Notes under the pieces: generated by a model
The model's database searches: none
What the model saw: the letters and a program-made list of their open reading frames with translations, nothing else
What the model was told of the DNA's origin: nothing
Made by a program: the position numbers and the translations under genes
Source of the DNA: Enterobacter cloacae
GTDB taxonomy: Bacteria > Pseudomonadota > Gammaproteobacteria > Enterobacterales > Enterobacteriaceae
Assembly (NCBI RefSeq): GCF_013375935.1
Contig: NZ_CP056117.1
Location: forward strand, 4,030,001-4,094,000
Direction: 5' to 3'
Length of the DNA: 64,000 nucleotides
Shown here: piece by piece, positions 1 to 10,092 of the stretch
Layout: each line of letters begins with the position of its first letter
Position numbering within the stretch: the first letter of the stretch is position 1

Positions 1-320
1 GTACGCTCCCGGTCCATGTCGACGGTGTTACCGTCAAGCGAGGGCTGATCGGGAATACGGTAAAGCAGGTCGGTTGGTGGCGCGGTCATCGCCTGAGCGG
101 GAATATGACGTGAAGACGTCAGGGCAAGTGCGACACCCGTTCCTTCGGCACGTCCACGCTCCATCACTTTTTTGAGTTCACTGGAAAAATCAATATCGCG
201 CGCCTGATACCCGGGGGTATCCGCGTTAGCGATATTGGCGGCTAAAATCTCCTGCCGCTGGGCGCGTAAGTTGAGCGCTTCCTGCTGAAAACGTAACGCG
301 GCGTCGAGTTTATCGAGCAT
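1..320 (-). CDS. flgB: Flagellar basal-body rod protein FlgB (partial, C-terminus outside window)
   Basis: Only the first ~106 codons are present. The start is ATG at 320-318, preceded by a GGAGGAGA ribosome site. The encoded N-terminus begins [16 protein letters not shown] and contains the rod/hook family motif [15 protein letters not shown] at about residues 29-43. FlgB forms the proximal rod of the flagellar basal body in the periplasm. It is transcribed away from flgA, as in E. coli and Salmonella, and the 157-bp gap to flgA should carry the divergent FlhDC-dependent class 2 promoters, although I cannot place their boxes with confidence. Confidence 0.97.
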   Translation of the reverse strand, partial: MLDKLDAALRFQQEALNLRAQRQEILAANIANADTPGYQARDIDFSSELKKVMERGRAEGTGVALALTSSRHIPAQAMTAPPTDLLYRIPDQPSLDGNTVDMDRER

Positions 321-477
321 GTCTCCTCCGCTGATGGCAAAATTTCAGTTCACAGCTTAAATCTCAGGGCGTCTCCCTTATCGACGGAATAAGCGCAAAA
401 TGCGTCGCTATTTGTTGCGTTGATGCAAAACCGCTGCGGGTAGAATTTGGTTAATTCTGGAAATGGTGGGACATGCG

Positions 478-1137
478 ATGCAGACTTTAAAACGTGGCCT
501 GGCGGCAACCCTGCTGCTTGTAAGCCCCCTCGTGCAGGCTGGGGGCGTAGAAGAACAGCTCAACGCCTTCTTTGCACAGAAGCTGGCCGGTTTTAGCGAT
601 GACGTTCGCGTGACGGTGCGTACTCCATCCAATCTTTATCCAACCTGTGAGGCACCGTCGTTCAGCGTTACCGGCAGCACAAAGCTGTGGGGCAACGTGA
701 ACGTGCTGGCGCGCTGCGCCAACGAAAAGCGCTATTTACAGGTTGCGGTTCAGGCGACGGGCAATTATGTTGTCGCCGCGGTCCCCATTCCCAGAGGCAG
801 CCTGTTGCAGCCAGAGAGCGTGACGCTGAAGCGAGGCAGGCTGGATCAGCTTCCGCCACGCACCATGCTCGATATTAACCAGGCGCAGGAGGCCGTCAGC
901 CTGCGCGACGTCGCGCCGGGACAGGCGATACAGCTCTCTATGCTGCGCCAGGCGTGGCGGGTAAAAGCCGGTCAACAGGTGATGGTGGTTGCCAACGGAG
1001 AGGGCTTTAGCATCAACAGCGAGGGGAAGGCACTGAACAATGCCGCCGTGGCGCAAAACGCGCGGGTCAGAATGTCCTCAGGCCAGGTGGTCAGCGGCAC
1101 CGTCGGTCCTGATGGGAATATTCTGATTAACCTGTAA
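478..1137 (+). CDS. flgA: Flagella P-ring assembly chaperone FlgA
   Basis: The 219-residue product, the same length as E. coli FlgA, has a signal peptide (hydrophobic stretch ending PLVQAG) and a C-terminal SAF/ChapFlgA domain with the segments PPRTMLDINQ and AWRVKAGQQV. FlgA is a periplasmic chaperone that helps FlgI subunits assemble into the P ring around the rod. An in-frame ATG at 463 would add five residues. The start at 478 is preferred because GGTGGG lies 7 bases upstream and the length fits the family. It is the first gene of flgA-flgM-flgN, divergent from flgB. Confidence 0.95.
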   Translation: MQTLKRGLAATLLLVSPLVQAGGVEEQLNAFFAQKLAGFSDDVRVTVRTPSNLYPTCEAPSFSVTGSTKLWGNVNVLARCANEKRYLQVAVQATGNYVVAAVPIPRGSLLQPESVTLKRGRLDQLPPRTMLDINQAQEAVSLRDVAPGQAIQLSMLRQAWRVKAGQQVMVVANGEGFSINSEGKALNNAAVAQNARVRMSSGQVVSGTVGPDGNILINL

Positions 1138-1143
1138 TCTTTT

Positions 1144-1170
1144 TAAAGATTTCGCGGCGACTGCCGATAA
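1144..1170 (+). promoter_or_regulatory. Sigma-28 (FliA) class 3 promoter of flgM
   Basis: TAAAGATT, 11 bases, then GCCGATAA: one mismatch to the flagellar sigma-28 consensus TAAAGTTT-N11-GCCGATAA. It lies 61 bp upstream of the flgM start, just after the flgA stop. In E. coli and Salmonella flgM is also expressed from such a class 3 promoter, giving late production of the anti-sigma factor. Confidence 0.9.
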
Positions 1171-1230
1171 ATATTCAACAAATGATGATGTCAGGCGCCA
1201 ACGCCGCGAACCCTCGATGAGGACAACACT

Positions 1231-1524
1231 ATGAGCATTGATCGTACATCAGCCCTGAAGCCGGTTAGCACTGTACAACCTCGCGAAACGAATGACACGC
1301 CAGCGCAGAAAACGCGTCTGGAAAAAACCTCGACGGCTAACAGCACCAGCGTCACCCTGAGCGATGCCCAGTCGAAGCTGATGCAGCCAGGCAGCAGCGA
1401 TATCAACATGGAACGCGTTGAAGCCCTGAAAACGGCCATCCGTAACGGTGAACTGAAAATGGATACCAGCAAAATTGCTGATGCGCTGATTCAGGACGCC
1501 CAGAGTTTCCTGCAGAGTAACTAA
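1231..1524 (+). CDS. flgM: Anti-sigma-28 factor FlgM
   Basis: This 97-residue protein has the FlgM start MSIDRT, a disordered Ser/Thr/Pro-rich N-terminal half used for export, and a C-terminal helical sigma-binding region (residues ~55-95, including [19 protein letters not shown]). FlgM binds FliA and blocks late flagellar promoters until the hook is complete, when it is secreted through the flagellar export apparatus. GAGGA lies upstream of the ATG. It is followed 4 bp later by flgN, and a sigma-28 promoter lies just upstream. Confidence 0.97.
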   Translation: MSIDRTSALKPVSTVQPRETNDTPAQKTRLEKTSTANSTSVTLSDAQSKLMQPGSSDINMERVEALKTAIRNGELKMDTSKIADALIQDAQSFLQSN

Positions 1525-1528
1525 TCGT

Positions 1529-1954
1529 ATGAGTCGACTGTCAGAAATACTGGATCAGATGACGGTGGTCCTGAACGATCTGAAAACCGTGATGGACGCA
1601 GAACAGCAGCATCTCTCTTCTGGTCAAATCAACGGCAGCGCGTTGCAACGCATTACTGAAGACAAAAGCTCGCTTCTGGCGACGCTGGATTATCTCGAAA
1701 AACAGCGTCGCGCTGAGCAGGATCAGAAACGCAGCGCCAATGACGAGATGAATGAACGCTGGCAGACCATTACAGAAAAAACCCAGCATCTGCGCGATCT
1801 CAACCAGCACAACGGCTGGCTGCTGGAAGGTCAGATTATCCGGAACCAGCAGGCGCTTGAGGTGTTAAAGCCCCATAAAGAGCCAGGGCTGTACGGTGCG
1901 GATGGCCAGGCAGCCACGGCACGCATTACGGGCGGGAAAAAGATTTCGATTTGA
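1529..1954 (+). CDS. flgN: Flagellar export chaperone FlgN
   Basis: A 141-residue, almost entirely helical protein of FlgN length. It is rich in heptad-like leucines, and the basic/glycine tail ARITGGKKISI is typical of the family. FlgN is the cytoplasmic chaperone for hook-filament junction proteins FlgK and FlgL and delivers them to the type III export gate; in Salmonella it also promotes flgM translation. The start is 4 bp after the flgM stop, so the two are translationally close. The gene converges on murJ across a hairpin terminator. Confidence 0.95.
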   Translation: MSRLSEILDQMTVVLNDLKTVMDAEQQHLSSGQINGSALQRITEDKSSLLATLDYLEKQRRAEQDQKRSANDEMNERWQTITEKTQHLRDLNQHNGWLLEGQIIRNQQALEVLKPHKEPGLYGADGQAATARITGGKKISI

Positions 1955-1978
1955 CGCGATAGCGGCAGGTCATGAAGC

Positions 1979-2007
1979 GGGGAGCACCGTCCGGTGAACT
2001 CCCCTTT
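1979..2007 (+). terminator. Terminator between flgN and murJ
   Basis: GGGGAG-CACCG-TC-CGGTG-AA-CTCCCC stem-loop followed by TTTT. It sits between the convergent flgN and murJ ends and is best oriented for flgN. Confidence 0.75.
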
Positions 2008-2013
2008 TGTCGT

Positions 2014-3609
<1,596 letters not shown>

Positions 3610-3659
3610 TTAGTCTACCGCGATTTAAACGAATTACTATCGGCAGATGTTACAGCGGG

Positions 3660-4583
3660 TTATTCCGACATCGCTTCGCGCCAGAGTCGTTCTACGATGC
3701 GTTGCGCCAGAATCGCCTGCTCTCCGGACGTTTCAGGAACCGTCTGATTTTGCACGCAGGTGATGAAGTGACGCGCGCAGCCGACGAAGCCCCGCTGCTC
3801 CAGCGTGCTCTGCCAGCCGGGAACGGGTAACGTGACCACGCCCTTGCCCTTCTCTTCCCGCCACTCTCGCATATCGGTTACGTCATACAGCGCGCCATCC
3901 GTTACGGCCTGCACGGACTCGCGCTGGCTGCCCGCACGGCGGTGCATACTGGTCGTCACCTGCAAATGCTCAACGGCAAAATGATGTTCGGCGTAAACCA
4001 TCTCTCCCTGCTCGTTGGTGAGCAACGTGCCGCTTTGCAGTTGCGCATTGCCGTTGCTCAGCCACAGCGCCGTATCCACCACGTGCAGATAGTCATCCAG
4101 CAGCGTGAAGCGCAGATCGTTCGGGCCAACGCTGTCGGTACGGTGCTTGTCCATTCGCAGCGAGGCAAAGGACCCTGACTGCGCCTTAAGCTGCTGGTAG
4201 AGAGGCGCGAAGCGGCGGTTGAAACCGACCATAAGCGTCAGGTTTTTACGCGCGGCCAGATCTATCAGCCTTTCAGCATCCTGCACGTTTTCCGCCAGCG
4301 GCTTATCCACGCAGACGTGAACGCCCGCGTTCAGCAGCTCGCTCACGACCTGGTAATGCGTCGCGGTCGAAGTATGTACAAATACCGCATCGCATTCTCG
4401 GGCTAAATCCTGCAGCGAACCCGCATAAGGGATGCGCCAGGTTTCGCAGATACGCTCTGCCTTTTCGCGAGTGGGCGACCACGCCCCCTGCAGCGTCCAG
4501 TCCGACGCTGCGCCTAAAACCGGCAGCCAGGCTTTTTGCGCAATCCCGCCCAGGCCCACAACACCAATGCGTAATGTCGTCAC
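3660..4583 (-). CDS. mviM: Gfo/Idh/MocA family oxidoreductase (YceM/MviM)
   Basis: This 307-residue protein has an N-terminal Rossmann nucleotide-binding motif (GVVGLGGIAQKAW, residues 7-19). The Gfo/Idh/MocA signature CVDKPLAENVQDAE follows near residues 90-103. It is orthologous by sequence and position to E. coli yceM (mviM), a putative NAD(P)-dependent oxidoreductase without a proven substrate. Its start lies 2 bp after the yceH stop, so it is co-transcribed with yceH and rimJ, and murJ follows. Confidence 0.93.
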   Translation of the reverse strand: MTTLRIGVVGLGGIAQKAWLPVLGAASDWTLQGAWSPTREKAERICETWRIPYAGSLQDLARECDAVFVHTSTATHYQVVSELLNAGVHVCVDKPLAENVQDAERLIDLAARKNLTLMVGFNRRFAPLYQQLKAQSGSFASLRMDKHRTDSVGPNDLRFTLLDDYLHVVDTALWLSNGNAQLQSGTLLTNEQGEMVYAEHHFAVEHLQVTTSMHRRAGSQRESVQAVTDGALYDVTDMREWREEKGKGVVTLPVPGWQSTLEQRGFVGCARHFITCVQNQTVPETSGEQAILAQRIVERLWREAMSE

Positions 4584-4585
4584 GA

Positions 4586-5236
4586 TTAATCTCCCAGATG
4601 AGCGAGTAAAGCATCCAGACGCTGTTTCAGCCCGGCAACCTCGTCCTCCAGCGCTTCCACGCGGGCAGCCAGGCTGTCGTTTGCCGCAGGCGTGCTGGCT
4701 CCAACGGCCAGCGCGGAGGTGTCCACGTCGCCGCTGAACAGATGCATATAGCGGCTTTCACGCTTGCCCGGCTCGCGGGCCAGGCGCACCACGTAAGGGC
4801 CGTCGTCACGGGAAGCCAGCCCGTCCAGCGTCTGTTCAACCTCCTGCATGTCACGAAACTCATGCATGCGGGAGGCGCGAGTGCGCAGCTCGCCCGGCGT
4901 CTGCGCCCCGCGCAGCAGCAGCGTGGCGATCGCCGCCACTTCTGCGGCGCTGAATTTTAGATCGCCAAATTCAGAATTGCAGAAGCGCTGTTCGTACTTG
5001 GTGACGCGATTACCGAAGCCGCTGACGGTGCGCAGATAATGGCGTTTCACCAGCTCGTCGAGCGTGTCCTGCACCTCGTGTTCGGCGAGGTTCATGACCG
5101 GCTCACGGTTCGTCTTTTGATTGCAGGCCATCGTAACGGCATTGACGGAAAGAGGATACTGTTCCGGCGTCGTGACCTGTTTTTCCAGCAGGCAGCCGAT
5201 CACGCGCGCTTCGGTGCCATTTAAACGATATTTCAT
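4586..5236 (-). CDS. yceH: DUF480 family protein YceH
   Basis: The 216-residue protein opens with [16 protein letters not shown], the first helix of the paired winged-helix fold of the YceH/DUF480 family. The C-terminal ~30 residues ([18 protein letters not shown]) form a predicted coiled coil. It is the middle gene of rimJ-yceH-mviM, starting 9 bp after rimJ. Its function is not established; the fold suggests DNA binding, which is inference only. Confidence 0.93.
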   Translation of the reverse strand: MKYRLNGTEARVIGCLLEKQVTTPEQYPLSVNAVTMACNQKTNREPVMNLAEHEVQDTLDELVKRHYLRTVSGFGNRVTKYEQRFCNSEFGDLKFSAAEVAAIATLLLRGAQTPGELRTRASRMHEFRDMQEVEQTLDGLASRDDGPYVVRLAREPGKRESRYMHLFSGDVDTSALAVGASTPAANDSLAARVEALEDEVAGLKQRLDALLAHLGD

Positions 5237-5245
5237 TTTTTCTCC

Positions 5246-5830
5246 TTAACGACCCGCGGTCCAGTCCTGCGTGGTGAGCGCGGTAAGAACATGGTCCCGC
5301 CACTCGCCGTCAATCAGCAGATAATCTTTGGCATAGCCCTCTTTTTCAAACCCCAGGCGGGCCAGCAGATCGCCGCTGCGCTTGTTGTGCGGCATGTAGT
5401 TCGCCATGATGCGATGAATATGTTGCGTACGCTGCATATAGCGAATCGCCGCCGTCAGCGCCTCAAACATAAGCCCCTGCCCCTGCCATTTCTGGCCAAT
5501 GGAGTATCCGAGGTAGCAGGCATGAAACGATCCGCGCACCACGTTTGAAAAATTGGCGATACCAACGATCTCTTTCTCTTCCGGATCGAGAAGCGCGAAG
5601 TAAAACGCGCTTCCCTGTTTATGAAATTCCGCAATCATGCTGAGGCGCGCCTGCCAGCCGGAGGGGTAGCAGTGGCTCTCGTCCCGAACGGGTTCCCAGG
5701 GTTTTAAAAACTGGCGATTCTCGGCGTAATAATCCGCCAGACGCCAGGCATCACGCTCATGCACCAGACGAACGACCAGCCTGTCCGTTGTCAGACGCAC
5801 TTTCGGCACATTACTGCGATAGCCAAACAT
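5246..5830 (-). CDS. rimJ: Ribosomal-protein S5 N-alanine acetyltransferase RimJ
   Basis: This 194-residue GNAT-fold enzyme matches E. coli RimJ in length and start ([13 protein letters not shown]). The acetyl-CoA pyrophosphate-binding segment [13 protein letters not shown] and the following helix are clear at about residues 108-120. It acetylates the N-terminal alanine of ribosomal protein S5, and E. coli RimJ has also been linked to ribosome assembly. The start at 5830 is preferred over an upstream in-frame codon (5839) by family alignment. It is divergent from mdtH. Confidence 0.96.
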   Translation of the reverse strand: MFGYRSNVPKVRLTTDRLVVRLVHERDAWRLADYYAENRQFLKPWEPVRDESHCYPSGWQARLSMIAEFHKQGSAFYFALLDPEEKEIVGIANFSNVVRGSFHACYLGYSIGQKWQGQGLMFEALTAAIRYMQRTQHIHRIMANYMPHNKRSGDLLARLGFEKEGYAKDYLLIDGEWRDHVLTALTTQDWTAGR

Positions 5831-6066
5831 CGATACCACTCCTTCCCGTCGCTTCTGCTCTGCCTGTTAGCTTTACTATACCTGCGCCCGTGCCTTCTGT
5901 GAAAACAGTGACATACCATTTTTATCGCTTTTTGCATTTTTCGATGAGAACTCTCTATCAAAGCACCCTTTTGATAAAAAAATATTGTCGCCTTGAGGTA
6001 TGGGAAAAAGCCCGGCGACAACGCAGAATGTTAGCGTGCTCACCTTTTATTTTCCCTGGAGGGAAA

Positions 6067-7275
6067 ATGTCCCGCGTATCACAGGCCAGGAGCCTGGGTA
6101 AATATTTCCTGCTCGTCGATAACATGCTGGTCGTGCTCGGCTTTTTTGTCGTTTTTCCGCTGATATCGATCCGCTTTGTCGATCAAATGGGCTGGGCGGC
6201 GCTGATGGTCGGTATTGCCCTGGGCTTGCGCCAGTTTGTTCAGCAGGGACTGGGCGTGTTCGGCGGCGCCATTGCCGATCGCTTTGGCGCAAAACCGATG
6301 ATCGTCACCGGCATGCTGTTACGCGCGGCGGGCTTTGCCACCATGGCTATCGCCCATGAGCCGTGGCTGCTGTGGTTCTCCTGCTTCCTTTCCGGGATTG
6401 GCGGCACCCTTTTCGATCCACCGCGTACCGCGCTGGTGGTCAAGCTCATCCGTCCGCAGCACCGGGGAAGGTTTTTCTCAATTTTGATGATGCAGGACAG
6501 CGCGGGCGCCGTCGTGGGCGCTCTGCTGGGAAGCTGGCTTCTGCAATACGATTTCCGCCTAGTCTGCGCCACCGGAGCGGTCTTATTTATGCTCTGCGCC
6601 CTGTTTAACGGCCTGTATCTTCCGGCGTGGAAGCTGTCGACGGTCAAAGCGCCGGTGCGTGAAGGGCTTGACCGCGTGCTGAGCGATAAACGCTTCGTGA
6701 CGTATGTTCTGACGCTCACCGGCTACTATATGCTCGCCGTGCAGGTCATGCTGATGCTGCCGATTATGGTTAATGATATTGCAGGCACGCCGGCGGCGGT
6801 GAAATGGATGTATGCCATTGAGGCCTGCCTGTCTCTGACCCTGCTTTACCCGATTGCCCGCTGGAGCGAGCGTCGTTTCCGGCTCGAGCACCGCCTGATG
6901 GCCGGGCTTTTACTGATGACGCTGAGCATGATGCCCATCGGTCTGGTGAGCTCGCTTCAGCAGCTGTTTATGCTGATCTGCACGTTCTACATCGGCTCCA
7001 TCATTGCCGAGCCGGCGCGTGAAACGCTGAGCGCGTCACTTGCCGACGCCCGTGCCCGCGGCAGCTACATGGGGTTCAGCCGCCTCGGACTGGCCCTTGG
7101 CGGTGCGCTGGGCTACACCGGTGGCGGCTGGCTGTTCGATGCCGGAAAAGCGCTCCACCAGCCGGAGCTGCCGTGGGTAATGCTCGGCATGGTCGGCTTT
7201 ATGACGCTTGTTGCCCTCTGGTGGCAGTTCAGCGATAAACGCAGCACGCGCGGCATGCTGGAGCCTGGCGCCTGA
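6067..7275 (+). CDS. mdtH: Multidrug efflux MFS transporter MdtH
   Basis: This 402-residue major-facilitator transporter has twelve predicted membrane segments. The MFS loop 2-3 motif is visible as [13 protein letters not shown] (residues ~69-81). Length and sequence match E. coli MdtH, whose overexpression raises fluoroquinolone resistance by proton-driven efflux. The ATG at 6067 follows GGAGGG. In-frame codons further upstream (from 5788) lie in rimJ and non-homologous leader DNA and are not used. In E. coli grxB follows; here the next gene is yceB. Confidence 0.95.
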   Translation: MSRVSQARSLGKYFLLVDNMLVVLGFFVVFPLISIRFVDQMGWAALMVGIALGLRQFVQQGLGVFGGAIADRFGAKPMIVTGMLLRAAGFATMAIAHEPWLLWFSCFLSGIGGTLFDPPRTALVVKLIRPQHRGRFFSILMMQDSAGAVVGALLGSWLLQYDFRLVCATGAVLFMLCALFNGLYLPAWKLSTVKAPVREGLDRVLSDKRFVTYVLTLTGYYMLAVQVMLMLPIMVNDIAGTPAAVKWMYAIEACLSLTLLYPIARWSERRFRLEHRLMAGLLLMTLSMMPIGLVSSLQQLFMLICTFYIGSIIAEPARETLSASLADARARGSYMGFSRLGLALGGALGYTGGGWLFDAGKALHQPELPWVMLGMVGFMTLVALWWQFSDKRSTRGMLEPGA

Positions 7276-7394
7276 CCTTCCGCGGGGACTATTCTGCGCC
7301 CTTCACTATCGGTTTTTTCTGCTGGTTTCTGCGGGATCACCCTGACATACTGGCGTATCAGGACAGATGCGCCGATTTTATGTTGAGGAACGCC

Positions 7395-7955
7395 ATGAAA
7401 AAGATCGTTATTGCCGCTGCGTTAATTGTCAGCGGGCTGCTGGTGGGATGTAACCAGCTTACGCAGTACACCGTCAGTGAGCAGGAAATTAATCAGGCGC
7501 TGGAAAAACATAATAACTTTTCAAAAGATATCGGCGTGCCCGGCCTTGCGGATGCGCATATCGTCCTGACGAATCTCGCCAGCCAGATCGGGCGCGAAGA
7601 GCCAAACAAGGTTACCCTTTCCGGCGATGCCAGCCTGGACATGACCTCGCTCTTCGGCAATCAGAAAGCAGATATTAAACTGAAGCTCAAGGCGCTGCCG
7701 GTCTTCAATAAAGAGAAAGGGGCGATTTTCCTGCAGGAGATGGAAATCGTCGATGCGGTTGTGACGCCGGAGAAAATGAAACCGGTGCTGCAAACGCTGA
7801 TGCCTTACCTTAACCAGTCGTTGCAGAACTACTTTAACCAGCAGCCTGCCTATGTCCTGAGCGAAGAAAAGAGCAAAGGCGAATCGCTGGCGAAAAAATA
7901 TGCCAAAGGGATAGAGGTTAAACCGGGAGAGATTATCATACCGTTCACCGACTAA
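7395..7955 (+). CDS. yceB: DUF1439 lipoprotein YceB
   Basis: A 186-residue protein with a lipoprotein signal: positively charged MKKI, a hydrophobic core and the lipobox LLVGC with Cys at residue 20. The mature part belongs to the DUF1439/YceB family, which has a lipid-binding-like fold. The start at 7395 has GAGGA six bases upstream and gives the E. coli length. Its location is probably the outer membrane and its function is unknown. It lies 119 bp after mdtH because grxB is absent. Confidence 0.93.
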   Translation: MKKIVIAAALIVSGLLVGCNQLTQYTVSEQEINQALEKHNNFSKDIGVPGLADAHIVLTNLASQIGREEPNKVTLSGDASLDMTSLFGNQKADIKLKLKALPVFNKEKGAIFLQEMEIVDAVVTPEKMKPVLQTLMPYLNQSLQNYFNQQPAYVLSEEKSKGESLAKKYAKGIEVKPGEIIIPFTD

Positions 7956-7962
7956 CCGCACA

Positions 7963-7986
7963 GGGCGCTCAGGCGCCCTTTTTTTT
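7963..7986 (+). terminator. Rho-independent terminator after yceB
   Basis: AGGGCGC-TCA-GGCGCCCT stem followed by seven T residues, directly after the yceB stop. Confidence 0.9.
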
Positions 7987-8002
7987 ACGGAAAAGTGTGC
8001 AA

Positions 8003-8018
8003 ACGAAAACGTTTACGC
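8003..8018 (+). promoter_or_regulatory. PurR operator upstream of pyrC
   Basis: ACGAAAACGTTTACGC resembles the PurR box ACGCAAACGTTTNCNT (14 of 16 specified or neutral positions agree). It overlaps the -35 region of the pyrC promoter; a -10-like TATGAT follows at 8020-8025. E. coli pyrC is a known PurR target. Confidence 0.75.
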
Positions 8019-8030
8019 TTATGATTTGTG

Positions 8031-8075
8031 TCCGGCAAAAACAGCCATCTTATGACTGATCCCTTTCAAGCCGGA
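8031..8075 (+). promoter_or_regulatory. pyrC leader hairpin sequestering the ribosome-binding site
   Basis: TCCGGC at 8031-8036 can pair with GCCGGA at 8070-8075, and the latter contains the GGAG ribosome site of pyrC. In E. coli, CTP-rich cells start the transcript at the C residues so that this hairpin forms and blocks translation, while CTP-poor cells start at a downstream G and cannot form it. The same arrangement of -10, start site and complementary arms is seen here. Confidence 0.75.
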
Positions 8076-8081
8076 GCTTCC

Positions 8082-9128
8082 ATGACTGTACAATCCCAGG
8101 TTCTCAAAATCCGCCGCCCTGACGACTGGCATATCCATCTGCGCGATGGCGATATGCTGAAAACCGTTGTGCCTTATACCAGCGAAATCTATGGCCGCGC
8201 GATTGTAATGCCCAACCTGGTTCCGCCAGTCACTACCGTCGATGCCGCTGTCGCCTACCGCCAGCGCATCCTTGACGCCGTTCCGGCCGGACACGATTTC
8301 ACCCCGCTGATGACCTGCTACCTGACGGACTCTCTGGATCCGAATGAGGTCGAGCGCGGCTTTAACGAAGGCGTGTTCACCGCCGCTAAGCTCTACCCCG
8401 CCAATGCCACCACCAACTCCAGCCACGGGGTGACCAGCATCGACGCCATCATGCCCGTGCTGGAGCGTATGCAAAAGCTGGGAATGCCGCTGCTGGTGCA
8501 CGGGGAAGTGACTCACGCAGAAATTGACATTTTCGATCGCGAAGCGCGTTTTATCGAAACGGTGATGGAGCCTCTGCGCCAGCGTCTTCCGGCACTGAAG
8601 GTGGTGTTTGAGCACATCACGACGAAAGATGCCGCGGAGTACGTCCGCGACGGTAACGAGCTGATCGCTGCCACCATAACCCCTCAGCACCTAATGTTTA
8701 ACCGTAACCACATGCTGGTGGGCGGCGTGCGTCCACACCTGTACTGCCTGCCGATCCTCAAGCGTAATATCCACCAGCAGGCGCTGCGTGAGCTGGTCGC
8801 CAGCGGCTTCTCCCGCGCCTTCCTGGGCACCGACTCCGCCCCGCACGCCCGCCATCGTAAAGAGGCAAGCTGCGGCTGTGCGGGTTGCTTCAACGCGCCA
8901 ACCGCGCTCGCAAGCTACGCAACCGTGTTTGAAGAGATGAATGCGTTAGCGCATTTTGAAGCGTTCTGCTCCCTCAACGGCCCGCGCTTCTATGGGCTGC
9001 CGGTCAATGACACCTTCATTGAACTGGAGCGTAAGGAAAGCCAGGTCGAAGAATCTATCGCACTCACCGATGATACGCTGATCCCATTCCTGGCAGGTGA
9101 AACCGTAAGCTGGTCGGTCAAACGCTAA
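8082..9128 (+). CDS. pyrC: Dihydroorotase PyrC
   Basis: This 348-residue class II dihydroorotase catalyses the third step of pyrimidine synthesis, carbamoyl-aspartate to dihydroorotate. Metal ligands of the amidohydrolase fold are visible: HIH in [11 protein letters not shown] (residues ~17-19), the carboxylated lysine in [10 protein letters not shown], histidines in LVHGEVTH and FEHITTKD, and Asp in LGTDSAPH. The start at 8082 matches E. coli PyrC; an upstream in-frame codon at 8028 lies in the regulatory leader. Control is by PurR and the leader hairpin. Confidence 0.98.
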   Translation: MTVQSQVLKIRRPDDWHIHLRDGDMLKTVVPYTSEIYGRAIVMPNLVPPVTTVDAAVAYRQRILDAVPAGHDFTPLMTCYLTDSLDPNEVERGFNEGVFTAAKLYPANATTNSSHGVTSIDAIMPVLERMQKLGMPLLVHGEVTHAEIDIFDREARFIETVMEPLRQRLPALKVVFEHITTKDAAEYVRDGNELIAATITPQHLMFNRNHMLVGGVRPHLYCLPILKRNIHQQALRELVASGFSRAFLGTDSAPHARHRKEASCGCAGCFNAPTALASYATVFEEMNALAHFEAFCSLNGPRFYGLPVNDTFIELERKESQVEESIALTDDTLIPFLAGETVSWSVKR

Positions 9129-9165
9129 AAAAACCACGCCCCCTGTTGTCAAACCGCTTAGATAA

Positions 9166-9181
9166 CTGTATAAATACACAG
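9166..9181 (+). promoter_or_regulatory. LexA (SOS) box of dinI
   Basis: CTGTATAAATACACAG fits CTGT-N8-ACAG exactly, with AT-rich alternation in the centre. It ends 21 bp upstream of the dinI start, consistent with SOS control. Confidence 0.95.
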
Positions 9182-9202
9182 TACATTGCACAGGGGGCAT
9201 TT

Positions 9203-9448
9203 ATGCGTATTGAAGTCACGATTGCCAAAACCAACGTTCTGCCTGCTGGCGCGCTTGACGCCCTGGCGGGTGAGTTATCCCGACGTATTAACAGCACATT
9301 TCCTGAAAACGGTGGCGCCGTAACGGTACGTTATGCAACGGCAAACCATCTCTCCGTCATCGGCGGAGCGAAAGAAGACAAAGAACGCATCAGCGAAATT
9401 TTGCAGGAAACCTGGGAAAGCGCCGACGACTGGTTCATCACGGATTAA
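9203..9448 (+). CDS. dinI: DNA damage-inducible protein DinI
   Basis: The 81-residue acidic protein of DinI length begins MRIEVTIAK and ends with the acidic C-terminal helix segment WESADDWFITD that mimics DNA. DinI binds and stabilises RecA filaments and modulates UmuD cleavage during the SOS response. The start at 9203 is preceded by AGGGGG; an upstream in-frame start at 9146 would place the LexA box inside the coding region and is rejected. A strong terminator follows. Confidence 0.96.
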   Translation: MRIEVTIAKTNVLPAGALDALAGELSRRINSTFPENGGAVTVRYATANHLSVIGGAKEDKERISEILQETWESADDWFITD

Positions 9449-9474
9449 AATTTGCTCCCTCATTGTGTTTTTTT

Positions 9475-9498
9475 GCCGGGTCGCCCCGGCTTTTTTTC
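9475..9498 (+). terminator. Rho-independent terminator after dinI
   Basis: GCCGGG-TCG-CCCCGGC type stem followed by seven T residues, about 30 bp after the dinI stop. Confidence 0.9.
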
Positions 9499-9721
9499 GT
9501 TTCGCTTCCCGAAAGTTCAAAATATTTCAGCATCTTCTTAGAAAATCGTGAACAAGATGGCGTTTTATTGTTCGAACAATCCTAAAAACCATAAAAATGT
9601 GTTGCTACCCATTTAATTTTTCCTGCGGAACCCTTATTAATTGGTATACTGAAAATGCTTCAGAAAAACATGCATTGAACCTCAAAGTCGTTGTCTTCTA
9701 ACACGCATTAAGGGGGTTATA

Positions 9722-9976
9722 ATGGAAAAGAATAGTGAAGTCATCCAGACCCATCCGCTTGTTGGCTGGGATATCAGCACCGTAGACAGCTACGACGCGC
9801 TGATGCTGCGTTTGCACTACCAGACCCCGAATCAGCTAAACCGTGACGAAGCGGAAGTTGGACAGACGCTGTGGCTTACAACAGACGTCGCCCGTCAGTT
9901 TATCTCTATTTTGGAAGCAGGCATTGCAAAAATAGAATCTGGCGACTATCAGGAAAATGAGTATAAACGGCATTAA
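9722..9976 (+). CDS. bssS: Biofilm regulator BssS (YceP)
   Basis: An 84-residue protein starting MEKNSEVIQTHPLVGWDIS, matching E. coli BssS in length and position. In E. coli BssS affects biofilm formation through AI-2 and indole signalling; its molecular activity is unknown. The start is preceded by AAGGGGG. A promoter-like TGGTATACT lies about 70 bp upstream at 9641-9649. It stands alone between dinI and solA, with its own terminator. Confidence 0.94.
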   Translation: MEKNSEVIQTHPLVGWDISTVDSYDALMLRLHYQTPNQLNRDEAEVGQTLWLTTDVARQFISILEAGIAKIESGDYQENEYKRH

Positions 9977-10001
9977 TCTCATGCCCGCATTTTCACTCCA
10001 C

Positions 10002-10029
10002 AGGCACCCTCGCGGTGCCTTATTTATTT
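10002..10029 (+). terminator. Rho-independent terminator after bssS
   Basis: AGGCACC-CTCGC-GGTGCCT stem followed by TATTTATTT, 25 bp after the bssS stop. Confidence 0.85.
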
Positions 10030-10092
10030 CGTTCTTGTATAAGCCCGCACAGTTAATTACTCTGCTAACAAAGCGTTAGTGAAGAGAAGCCT

